This document shows positions 24,265 to 35,308 of a DNA stretch of 64,000 bases, piece after piece. The DNA is from Telopea speciosissima (lineage: Eukaryota; Streptophyta; Magnoliopsida; Proteales; Proteaceae): assembly GCF_018873765.1 (NCBI RefSeq), contig NC_057919.1, forward strand, positions 19,446,698 to 19,510,697, in the 5' to 3' direction. The position numbers and the translations under genes were made by a program. Position 1 is the stretch's first letter. Each line of letters begins with the position of its first letter. A model generated the notes under the pieces. The model was not told where the DNA came from and did no database searches. It saw only the letters and a list, made by a program, of their open reading frames with translations.

Positions 24265-25843
24265 TGTTGGACTGTATAGGCAACCAAGAGGGGGATTGAA
24301 TTGGGAAGTGCGGAATAAAAACACAATTAAAAATTTCTTCCAACCTTCAATGGTTTGCTATTTCAAATCTCTAAACAAATGTTAATAAAATACAATAAAA
24401 TGAACAATGAAGATGAGAGACAAGGAAACACAGTACACACAAGATTTATAGTGGTTCGACATGGTCTCACCACCGTCCTACATCTACTCCCAGAACCCTC
24501 AACAACTTGGAATTAACATGCTCTGTTTAAAGCAAGGAGTGATACCTTTACACTAAGATCACCACCGCCCCCACCTTAAGCGGCACCTATACACTCCCTT
24601 GCAAAATATGAAAAACATGAGCACAATATTACCTATTAAATAGGCTGAAGTCCAAGTGTTAGCACATACGTTTTTTTTTTTTAATGAAAATATAATCACA
24701 CGAACCACACACCAATCCGAAAATTGTAATCACTTTTAGGACCGTGTTAGCACGTACATATGTTGACCCTATGCTCAGATACTCAAAGTTCAATGGCTGA
24801 TTGAATATGCAAGTAAAAGCTCACAACCTTCTTTGCTCTTAGCAAATAAGATGTGCAAGTTTAAGCACGATTGCAGTTGGATTTGTAACGGTTATAGACT
24901 TATAGTCTTGCAGAGTTTCCACGTATTAGGCCCAAAGTTTCCTGTAGAATACATGACATCACTATTTATAGAGCTCTTTTCAACAATAAAAAAACTAGCC
25001 GTTATGGAATCTAAAGGGTCTATTTTTTGAATTCCGATCAATCACCAACACAGAGCCGATTGGTCGCGGTGATGTAGATTGAGAACACATCTCGAACATC
25101 CTCTGGATGATGCACCGGTCGACCATCCTTTGCATCCATCTACGGAGGGGTGCTCTCCGTAATCAACAGATTGTAATCTGGTTGTTCGCCCATGATCACA
25201 CTGGTCGTCCGCCCAGTTAGCAACCGGTCGACCCCCAGGTGTAAAAATGACTTTTCAACTTTTTAAGCACATCACTTGGGCATAATTCCCAGTATGCTCT
25301 TATGCCATTCCAAGTGAACCAAAATAAAGTCCAATAGAGTTACCAAAGGTTTAAGTCAATGATCATGATAGATGTAGACAATTTGGGTCCAGTTGACTTA
25401 GTCAGTCTATACTAGAGCCACCTATCTTAGATTTTCCAGTTTAAGTACATAGGTGATTGAGCTTTAGCATGAGCATTTGGATCATTACATCCTAGAAAAA
25501 TCTAGATATTACAGATGAATGACAAGACCTAGGATAAATCCAAGCAAGCTACAAATAAATCTTCCATTTCCAGCTTGAGTTGCTTGAATCCTCATGGATG
25601 GCTTGACTTGATCTTCTAGTTTGAGATCCACCAATCCATAACAAAGTCTCTTGAGCAGCTTTAGATATTCTGATATTATGCTTTGGCTCAAGGAAACACT
25701 TCTTCTATGCTTAGAACCTATATACTCATTAAAGCACTAGGAAGAGCATTATAGCTTTTTCATTACATAAATAGAATGTAATCATCAAAACAAAATATCC
25801 ATTTAAATCAAAGATTATAAATATGGCATGGTTTGCCTCAACA
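24265..25843 (-). mobile_element. Probable long LTR of a SIRE-like copia element
   Basis: On the minus strand it would start TGTTGAGGCAAACC immediately after a purine-rich tract AAAGGGAGAT (25844-25853) and end CAGTCCAACA at 24265. The purine tract preceding a TGTTG start is typical of SIRE/Maximus 3' LTRs. The internal stretch with TATAGTGGTTCGAC (24450) is common in plant LTRs. No second LTR is seen, so the outer limits are inferred. Confidence 0.45.
24670..24743 (-). mobile_element. Short retroposon insertion (74 bp) with 14-bp imperfect target-site duplication
   Basis: The plus strand shows a T-run first, so the element is on the minus strand with its A-tail at the left. It is flanked by GTGTTAGCACATAC (24656-24669) and GTGTTAGCACGTAC (24744-24757), one mismatch. 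Similar 3' sequence, with TGTGATTA before the tail, occurs at 52206 and 52853. Confidence 0.65.
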
Positions 25844-27360
25844 ATCTCCCTTTTTTTGTGATGATAAGGTATTATTTAAAAAATATCAATTATATTCCAA
25901 ATAAACATGTGGCTCGATCTCCTATAATCAAAACATAAGTATCTATGCAAGGAAGAACAATTGTGTGCTATTATATATTAAAATATATATACCAATAAAA
26001 CACATTTTCCCCCTTTGTTCTTGACAAAGATCAATAATATCATACACACATATGAGACATACAAAATAAATACTCCACCTGAGAATATGCATATCAAATG
26101 ATTTAGCATCTCATTTAAGCACACAATTTCGACTTTCAATAGCTATATATATATATATAATACCTTTTAACCATAATTGTATTCACAAATATCGCTTCTT
26201 TTTCAAGCATCACTACATTATTCTTCTCTTCTCCTTTGTCATTGACAAAAATAAGGGATCAAGGGAGGATATACCATTGAATATCAGAATATACTCATAA
26301 ACATTGTCTTACAATGATTGCAAATTAAAGAATATATCAATGATCCTATGGTTACTCAAAAGCTATAACTGGGTTTACATAGCAACTCAGAAGATATACT
26401 TAGGAATGGCAAATAAACACATAATACAAGCTTTTATCATAAATAAAATCATTCTTATTGTCGAACATGAACTTATATAGACATCACATTAATTCCAAGT
26501 CTCAAGATAAGATGTCTAATTAAGGCCGAAACTGAACTTACATAATAATCAACGATATAACCAATTAAACTTAAGATTACTAAGGCTGCAAGTGGACTTA
26601 TATAGTGAGATACATCTCCCATAAGAAGAACCAAAACTTGATCTTACAAAGAAAGGAACAACCCCTATAAGAATTTATTTTTTGGTAAACTCCCCTATAA
26701 GATGAACCAATCTAAAGCCAAAATTGGATTTACAAAGAGAAGAGCATCCCCCATAAGATGAACTACTCTTAAGCCATAACATAGGCATCCAAATATATAC
26801 CAATCAAGTTCAGTGACCATGAAAACTGGCGTTTTACCATGAAAATCATGGAAAATGGCTTTTCCATGCACAGAAAGACTGAGTCCAACCTCAAAGAACC
26901 AATACCCCCTCTGATTCAAGTTTAGACTTGAACCGGACCCAACCCCTGTGTCAACCTCAGCCAATTTTTAAGCTGACTAGGGCTGATGTCGGATGAGCTG
27001 AGGCTAGAATACTTTTTATGCTAGATTCTGGGAATTTCCAAATTTGTGGACTCTCCGAGTCCTGATATACATCAGCTATCTCATATTTGCCTTAAAACTC
27101 ACCTAAGCACTTCTAGAGACCCTAGAAAACCTATTAGGGGTTGATATGAGTATTGAAATCCAACACAATCCTTGCCCAAGTTGCTTGATGGAGTTTGTAT
27201 CCGGCCATCTCTAATAAAAAAAACCAGCCAATCTTCTTAGAGCCATGGAGTTCTCTAAAAGTTAGGATGAGGAATGCTTGCCTCGGATGTGGGTAACAAC
27301 CTAGGCTATAAATAAGAGGCCACTCAATTTTTTTTAAGGATTTAGGCACCTTAGATAAAG
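25844..27360 (-). other. Probable 3' internal remnant of the SIRE-like element
   Basis: Non-coding, with repeated pieces resembling TTTGTCATTGACAAA (26030 and 26235), as often found near the 3' end of SIRE elements. No integrase or RT sequence was recognised. Confidence 0.35.
26673..26691 (-). mobile_element. Tail-only retroposon insertion, 19 bp, minus strand
   Basis: On the minus strand the insert reads AGTTTACCAAAAAATAAAT. It is flanked by CCCCTATAAGA at 26662-26672 and 26692-26702. It ends like the LINE 3' termini in this window (TTTACC then A). Confidence 0.75.
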
Positions 27361-28545
27361 TCTAAGAATTAGAAGAGAGTCCCAGAGAGAGAGAGAGAGA
27401 GTCCCTTACAACTATCTAGAATTGAGTTTCTTCAGACCTGAGTCACTACTCTAACCTTCTCACACCCTTCACAAAATTCAAAGGCAGACAAGTCTTATTT
27501 CTTTTGTCACTGACTTCATTCAATTACATCGACTATAAGGTTATATATCCTATGTTTTAATGATGGAATGTCATTGCTGCCCTCAACAGGGTAGCCACAA
27601 TGTACCATGTTTCAAACAATGTTCCCTTAGTTTCTTTTAGATGTTTTTGTACCATTGTTTAGATCCATTTCTTACCTTTATACCATGAATTTTTGAGATT
27701 TTTCTAAAACCTTTTACTAATTTTCTTTAAAATTTCTCTGATTAGCCGATAGGTTTCATATTGCATGTTCTTCATTTCAGTCTCTCGTTTCACCGTTTGA
27801 TTTGATTTTTGAACTTTTTTGTGAGATCTTATCGATGTTTACCGTGTTCTCATGGTTTCACCGTTTAATTCATGATGTATATTGGCTTAGATTTGTTTAG
27901 CATACCTATGGTTGAAGTCTGGTTTAATTAAGTGGACTAAGGTGCCTAACACCTTCCTCGGCCTACAATCTGACATGAACCAGACCTTTGATTGGATCAA
28001 TTTGGAATAGAATCAATAATTTTTATTGTATGCTATTATATGTGAATCCTAGAGCCTAATCTAGGTGGCGGGCTCCTTATCAATTTTGAGACCCAAACCA
28101 TGGTCATCCAATTCGATGTGAAACCTCTAACTCTCATAGTGGGAACTCCACTAGGTATTGTAGTGTCAAAATTCACTAAACCAAAATTTGGTATGTGTGG
28201 GCCTTTTTTTACAGTTATATATTACTATGTGAATTGTTTACTAGCTTGCATCATGCATTTATATGCACTATATCACACACTCATATCATGGGCAACTAGC
28301 AAGCCATGTGGCGTAGTCATGGGACCGAAGTACGGACTTGTGGCACCCACACCACATAGCCTCGTACATTCAGATATATTAAAGAGATGCATCCCCGTAC
28401 CGCTTGATCACATGACTGTGCAAATAGGGTGAGAGGTATATAAGACGCTCCTTGCTAAGGGTGAACCCCATATCCTAAGCCAAATCATGTAAAGACATAG
28501 ACAATAACATATTGGATAATACATTGCTAACTTTAACTGGTAAAT

Positions 28546-28578
28546 TCTACCCCAAAAAAAAAAAAAAAAAACAATTAT
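28546..28578 (+). mobile_element. Tail-only retroposon insertion, 33 bp
   Basis: The insert is TCTACCCC followed by about 19 A and a short AT-rich end. It is flanked by TGGTAAAT at 28538-28545 and 28579-28586. The 8-bp duplication is shorter than in other cases, so certainty is lower. Confidence 0.6.
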
Positions 28579-29656
28579 TGGTAAATGAACCATTCAGTAG
28601 GGTCTTGGCCCAATTCCATTTGTAACATTTAGTTCTATAAAAGAGGCCCAAGATGACAATAAATACCGAAGACAATTTGTCCTCGGATGTGGTCCAAATC
28701 TGTTCCAACATTGCAAATCTAAGGTTTCGTTTGGTTGCAGCGGCAATGGTGGTTTTTCGATGGAGCCTTGCGATTTGGTCTCCCCTCTCTCGATAATATG
28801 TGAATCTCAAGAAACGAAAAATCATGAATCTCAAGGAGGTGAAATCTCAAAATTCATATTTTTAGTATAAAATGATGAATCTTAAGAATTTGTGAATTTC
28901 AGGATGTAAATCCGTTTTTCCAACCAAACGGTTAAGAAAGTTGAGATTCATGCATCCACAGATGTAACACCCCCAGATTTACGAAACCAATCGCAATATA
29001 AAGTAATCTAATTCTAAATGGTCTGCCACAAATGGCTCCAAAACAAAGCCGAACCTGTAATTCTCAGGATACAAATAACCCGAATGCGGTCATAGTTGAT
29101 GATGATGTAGTCATCATGGATCCTTGGAGAAAAAAGATGAAAAAAGACTTGAGCATATCCTGAGTGTTAAGGGCGTGGAAGAACAAATCATAGATTCTTA
29201 AAGATTATGTTTCTTCCTGGAAACTACCCTACCAAAAGAATTTAAATGGAAATCTGAGAAATTCAATAGAACCAGAGATCCAAGGGCTCATTTGAAAACC
29301 TATATATAGCAGTCAAAAGTTAAGGGCTTTGCCGACCAGCTAGGTCAAGCATTTCAGTTCACCCTAACTAGTCTAGCAATCTGTTGGCTCATGTCACTAG
29401 GTAGATACCTCCCAAACCCGTTTTCATCTTGTATTTATCTAGATTATCCCATGTTCTTAGGCTTAGCTTATCATCTGTAGACTTAAAATGAAAAACCTAA
29501 CATAGGTGATTCATAGTGTAGACTAAGTCAAACTAGACTTAAATGGTTGACATTCATCATTAACCTTGACTTAACCCTTATGGTAACCTGAATGGACCTT
29601 ATATTGGTTCACTTGGAATAGTATGAATCAACTGAAGAATACATCATAGTAATATG

Positions 29657-29675
29657 TTGTTCAAAAAAAAATCTA
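29657..29675 (+). mobile_element. Tail-only retroposon insertion, 19 bp
   Basis: The insert TTGTTC plus nine A plus TCTA is flanked by AGTAATATG at 29648-29656 and 29676-29684. Confidence 0.6.
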
Positions 29676-30245
29676 AGTAATATGATTTAAAAGTAAAAGA
29701 ATACACGAATGAGTGTTTGCTTCTCTCCTCCTTCTGAGTGTTTACTCTCCTCTTACTGAGTGTTTGCTTTTATCTTTCTTGTAAGTAAATCACCATGACC
29801 ATTGGAAGTTGTCCAGTCGAAGGCTCAAGCAAAGGCAAAGGCAAAGGTGAAGATGAAGATGAAGGCAAAGGCGACTTCATGGTAGGGGTGAATTTGAGAA
29901 CAGCGTTGCAGTAGCCTAGAATAATCCGGGTAAGCCTCATGACAAGTACGTTGTGATCAAAGCATTGGTCACTGCATGGAATGCTCAAGGTGATGGGGAG
30001 GTTTCTCTAATGGAGGCCGCTCAATATTTGTTTCGTCGCTCTCCAAGATTTGTTTTTCAAACTATTTTTCTCATTCGTTGTCAATCTGAAGGTCGTGTTG
30101 AGCTCATTATTAGGTATGGAAGGTTGGATAAGTTTGCTATTTTGATGAAATTGAGTGCTATAGGAATCATGAAGACCCTTCATCGACATCCACACCTAGG
30201 CTAAATTGTTCTTTGACAGTAACATTTGCCGGAGAAGACAATACC

Positions 30246-30535
30246 ACTAGAAATCTTAATTCTCATCAATTGATTTCAATCCTTCATCAAGTAGGTCTTC
30301 ATTATCAAACGGTTACAACTGATCAATTGATTACAAACTTCATAGTTCATCAAGGTGGTTTTGATTATCATGCGGTTACAACTCATTAATTGATTTCAAC
30401 CCTTTAATGCACATCAAGTAGGTCTGGATTATCAAGCGGTTACAATTTATCAATTGATTACAAACTTCAAAGCTCATCAAGTGGTTACAACTCATCAATT
30501 GATTTCAACCCTTAATGCACATCAAATGAATCTCT
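30246..30535 (+). repeat. Imperfect tandem repeats
   Basis: Units containing CATCAATTGATTTCAA and GCGGTTACAACT alternate several times with lengths of about 60-120 bp. It runs straight into a LINE 3' fragment. The 9-mer GACAATACC at 30237-30245 and 30762-30770 may be a target-site duplication enclosing both. Confidence 0.5.
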
Positions 30536-30761
30536 TTTCCTTCTTTTTTAATGAATGTAATTTTTCTTTTCTTCCAAGGGGAGCAAATTGTGTAGCTCAT
30601 TCACTTGTCAAGAAAGTCCTGTCATTAATGCGTATAACGCTTTGGCCTAATTCCACTCATTCGCTTCATTATTTGTGTGTAAATGAAACTTTGGCTACTA
30701 CACACTTTTACCATCAATAGATTTCAGTTTTACCCAAAATAAAAAAATAAAAAATACCATT
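30536..30761 (+). mobile_element. LINE 3' fragment (end of RNase H domain and tail)
   Basis: The reading FSFLPRGANCVAHSLVKK near 30557-30612 is the C-terminal part of an L1-type RNase H domain. It is followed by TTTTACCC and an A-rich tail at 30735-30756. Everything 5' of the RNase H domain is missing. Confidence 0.75.
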
Positions 30762-30884
30762 GACAATACCGGCTGTCAATTGAGCGTCCGACTGGCTTTA
30801 AGTGGAGCGATATACCGGTAAGCATTGTAGCGGTCTACTGGTACATGATCTGCTGGTTACCAAGAGCACCTATGAGTAGACCGG

Positions 30885-31397
30885 TCTGGGCTGCAATAGG
30901 GTCTGGTTGGGCCAGGCTTTTTAAAATCCTAGCCCAACCCTGAGTTCCCTTAGCTGGGCCCAAGCCCGACCCGACCTTGACCCAAGGCCTAAAAAATCCA
31001 ACTCTGACCCAACCTTAGGGTCGGGCCAGGCTGACCCTGATTGACCTTGATCATGGAGTGGGGAAGGGAGAGATGCATGGACTGGACTGAGTTGGGCTGG
31101 GTCAGGAAGAAAATTATAAATTTTACATAAAATAACACTATAATAAAATAATAAGTCTATATAAAAAAATATGTGTGACATTTAAAGTTCATAATATATT
31201 TAGTATATCAATATATTTTATAGTATAACTTAAAACAGGGTCGGGCTAGGCCGGGCCGAGCTCAACCCGAAGCCTCAACCTTGGCCCGACCCAACCCAAC
31301 CCTGACTCAAGACTAGAAATTTTCAGCCTTGACCCGCCATCAGGGCCATGAATCTCAGCCCCTATTCGGGCCGACAGGGCCAAACTTGCACCCCCTA
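30885..31397 (-). mobile_element. hAT-type MITE, copy 1 (513 bp)
   Basis: This is a non-coding element of the same family as 32114-32652 but in opposite orientation. Its ends are TCTGGGCTGCAA and TTGCACCCCCTA. The internal sequence is dominated by GGGTCGGG/CCCGACCC blocks at both ends with an AT-rich middle. No target duplication survives. Confidence 0.7.
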
Positions 31398-31507
31398 CAA
31401 AGAAGTGTTCTTTGCAGTCTATAAGGCGACACATAGATTGTTCTTTACAGCGATTGACCAGAATTCAAAAAATAGATTTCATTAGAAAACATAATAGCTT
31501 TTTTCTT

Positions 31508-31541
<34 letters not shown>

Positions 31542-31640
31542 GTTTACTTTTGGAATTTGGTTTATAAATAGAGGAATAACTTGAGTTTCTGATTGTTGGG
31601 CAAAATTTTGTTGAAATTCTTGGGCTGAAATGTGAAAATT

Positions 31641-31998
31641 TCACCACATATGTGCTTGCAAACCAAATCAGTCATTGACCATGAACCACTTAGCAAAGGG
31701 GATCAATATATGAGCTATAACTTGCAAATCTGCATCTAAGAGATAACTTGTATTTACCAATTGGAACCCAATATGTTCTCAACTTTATTGTATCGTGTAT
31801 GTATATTGCCATTTTTGTCACCACATATGTGGTTGCAAATCAAATCAGCCATTGACCATGAACCTCTTAGCAAAGGGGATCAATATATGTGCTATAACTT
31901 GCAAATCTGCATCTAAAAGAGATGACTTGTATTTACCAATTGGATCCCAATATGTTCTCAACTTTATTGTACCGTGTATGCATATTGCCATGTTTTTC
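31641..31998 (+). repeat. 177-bp tandem duplication
   Basis: Copy 1 is 31641-31817 and copy 2 starts at 31818. Both begin TCACCACATATGTG and contain TTAGCAAAGGGGATCAATAT. Several substitutions separate them, so the duplication is not recent. Confidence 0.85.
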
Positions 31999-32113
31999 AT
32001 CTCGTATTTTTCAAATCTAAATGTTTTAAAATACATACCATCCATTTTCACTGTTTTTTGCCCTTTTTGAAATATTTGACTGCATCTTTTACCTTCTCGT
32101 TCACGTTCTAATC

Positions 32114-32652
32114 TAGGGGTGCAAGTTTGGCCCTGTCGGCCCGAACCCGTCTTGAGCCCGAACAGGGCTTGGGCTAAAAATTTCTGGCCCTGAGGGCGAA
32201 TCAGGGCTGAAAATTTTTGGCCCTGAGTTAGGGTCGGATCAGGTTAGGGTTGAGGCCTCAAGTTAAGCTTGGCCCCCCAACCCGACCCTGATTTAATTTA
32301 TACTATAAAATATATATTGATATAATTTATACATTATAAACTTTAAATTTCACCCACTTTTTTTATATAATATATTGTATATGAAGACAATAAGTGCTAT
32401 AATATATTATATTATTATTTTATGTAAAATTGATAATGTTCTTCACAGTCCATTCCAGCCCATGCATTTCTTTCCTCCTCCCCATGATCAGGGCCAATCA
32501 GGGTCAGCCCGGCCCGACCCTAATGATTGGTCAGGGTTGGATTTTTCTAGCCCTGAATCAGGGTCGAGTCGGGCCTGAACCCAGCTAAGGGGACTTAGGG
32601 TTGGGCTAGGGTTCTATAACGCACAACCCAACCCGACCGTGTTGCAACCCTA
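32114..32652 (+). mobile_element. hAT-type MITE, copy 2 (539 bp) with 8-bp target-site duplication
   Basis: The ends TAGGGGTGCAA and TTGCAACCCTA form a terminal inverted repeat. Perfect 8-bp copies of TTCTAATC flank it (32106-32113 and 32653-32660). An 8-bp duplication with short TIRs and no coding sequence is typical of hAT-derived MITEs. A short fragment of the same family is at 49166-49217. Confidence 0.85.
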
Positions 32653-32660
32653 TTCTAATC

Positions 32661-33862
32661 TGTTTAAAACACATTCGTACCAAACATCATTTTATTATTG
32701 TTCCCATTTTAACTATAATTAGATCAACATTACTTTCAAACAAAAACCTCATCGAAACTTTTTCTTTTAAAATAAAATTTTCTTCCACCATGGATGAAGG
32801 AAATATACACCCATCTAAAATTAATATTATTCTAATCTTACTGGACGAAGTTGAAACTACACCTCCCTTAATAATGATGCCTATCTCACTCAAGGTCGAG
32901 GGACCATATTTCACTGGGGATTGAAGGAAACTAGGTCTTTTCTTTTTATATCTTCCAATTCATTTCACCTCAAAGAGTGAAAAATTATCTTAATTCGCTA
33001 CTAAGCAAAATGGAGCCCAAGTTGATAAGGCTTCATCTCAGCTCCGGATAATGGGAAGAAAACCTTGCAAACGGATTAAACTACTCACCGTACTCCAAAA
33101 CCACTGCAGTGCCCTACTCGGATGTGAGCTCAATGTAAGACAATTTTTTTTTTTTCTTTCCTTTTCTCGAACTCAGCACCATTAGATGTCACAACTTCCA
33201 CATGTCAAACTCTCATGCCTGCACTGCACGATTAGGGCACTATAAAGGATTTTTTTTTTCTCCACATGTACCACACACCATGAAAAATTGGTTCGATTAG
33301 AAAATGGTTGGCTTTTGCCTTGCACCAAATGGATTGTCCACAGGATTGGATCTTGAATTGGCACTAGAGACGATCAAATAAGCAGGTTTATCATTGCCCA
33401 TCTTGGAAATAATAGGAAAAGAAATGCATATTCCCAAACATCTAATGTCACAGGACAGATTTGATCTCATGGGACATCATCTAAATCTGGAATTCCAGCT
33501 TTGAAACATCTCATGTTAAAAATTGGGCAAGGCAGAGACCTCTGATCAGGTTCTCTGCTTTTATCCCGAAATAGATTTATATAGATTCAAGTTTCCCACG
33601 GGAGTAGGGGTGGCCATGTTCTTGGCTCTTTGCAGTATTGTTATTGACAGTCAACTTCAGGAGAAAATGTTGCCCCAACAGAAAGAATCGTCAGTATACA
33701 TGAACAATCCCTATATTCTATCATCTATTCTATGGCGAAATGCGCAAACCTCTGAGGGATGAGCACTGAATCTCATTCCAACACAGTGAAAGATTGCTTC
33801 CTGATTAAGTTAAAATACATCAAAACCTGATCTATTATCGATGAGTCTGACATGGCAAAACT
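32661..33862. other. Intergenic, including probable 3' untranslated region of the SPATULA-like gene at its right end
   Basis: No domain or structured repeat is seen. The last few hundred bases before 33863 would be the 3' untranslated region of the minus-strand bHLH gene. Confidence 0.4.
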
Positions 33863-35277
33863 TCAGTAATCTGGGGTCGTCTTGTTTTCCTCGGACACAC
33901 CTCTACCAGTCTCTAGGCTGGAAGAAAACCAATCATGCAAGAGTAAGAATGTTCATGATGTTAGACAAAACAATATATGATTGATGATATCTTACCCACG
34001 CATATGTTGAATGAGAATCTGAGTATTATTTACATCCTCGGGGAGCACATCTTGTGATCCTTCTGTGTGCAAAATGCAAGCTTCCAGAGAGTTGGGTTCC
34101 AGCAGAACTGATGCTTGTGCATCAAAAGGCAGAGTTGCTGTTGTCATGGGTTCCTTGTTTTCTTCAAAACCCAAATGTTGAGTCAGTGTTAAAATAGCAC
34201 AGTGAATAATCATATGGAGAAGAATCGTGACTTATATAACTAATAAAGAGGGGTTGTGGGTTACAACACTTTTGGGATCGCATAATCAAGTGTCTCAACT
34301 TTGAGCTACACCAGCATAAATGGCACAATAGTGTTTTTTTATGTCAGCAGGTTCAAAAGACCATGAAGTGCATGTTTGCAAGTACGGTGGTGAGCCAACT
34401 ACCATATCCAACCTCTTGGGAGGCAGTGATAATTAGCTAAGAGAACCCACCTGATGAGTTCCTCACAGAGTGCCTCATATCTAGCCGTTGTTGAGGTAAT
34501 AAGCCTTCCCTGTAGAATTCCTTCACATGCAAGTTAAGATGACAGGCATTACTCCCATGACTTGAAAGACAGTAATGAGAATGGCAAACTTAACCTACCT
34601 CAGACGCTGTAGAGAGCTGAAATGGTCCATGGTGTGTCTGAACTGGTAATTCCATCCCAAATGAGGTTTCTGAATTAGTTATATTCGTCATATTGGGTAA
34701 GACTACTGGTTTTTGCAAAGTTGGATGTTGATTGGACAGACTATATGTAGTTTGTGTTGAGGTTTCCTCGTTCACAGGCAGTGTGCCTGTTCCCATGGAC
34801 ATATGCAGTGGTCTCTCTCCATCCCCAAAGCCCATTTGCATTTGTGGCAACTGCATAGACTGCAATACTCCAGGTACGTACATGGGATGTAAACTCAATC
34901 CATTTCTCATTGACAACATCTGCGAAACCAACCAATGAAACACTATTAGATAATGAACTAATCTATTACCGAAAAAATAATAATAATAATGAACTAATCT
35001 ACTATTGTTACTTGATACCAATTTTATTCTATGTGATGGTTAGAGTGTGTCCCTCTGCTGGTTCTCTTTCCAAACAAGAAGGGTTATGTGAACTAGGTAT
35101 TTTTTTTTGGGGTCAATTTCCTAGGTATACAAGATAAGAAAAAGAATTACAAAACAAGTAGGTTTACAATACAAAGTAAGTGTAAAACAAAGGCAAACCA
35201 ACTTGTTTTGTAATTAATTTTCTTATCTCATAGATTTAGACAATTTCCTACCCCTCCCCCCTTTTTTTTTTCTTTTT

Positions 35278-35308
<31 letters not shown>

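Larger units (their letters stand above)
27361..30236. other. Intergenic DNA without a supported gene
   Basis: No domain is recognisable in either strand. Short simple repeats occur at 27391-27402 (GA), and two tail-only insertions are listed separately. Confidence 0.35.

Noticed and set aside
28100..28432. 110-codon plus-strand frame
   Set aside because: No domain, low-complexity character and no splice or context support.
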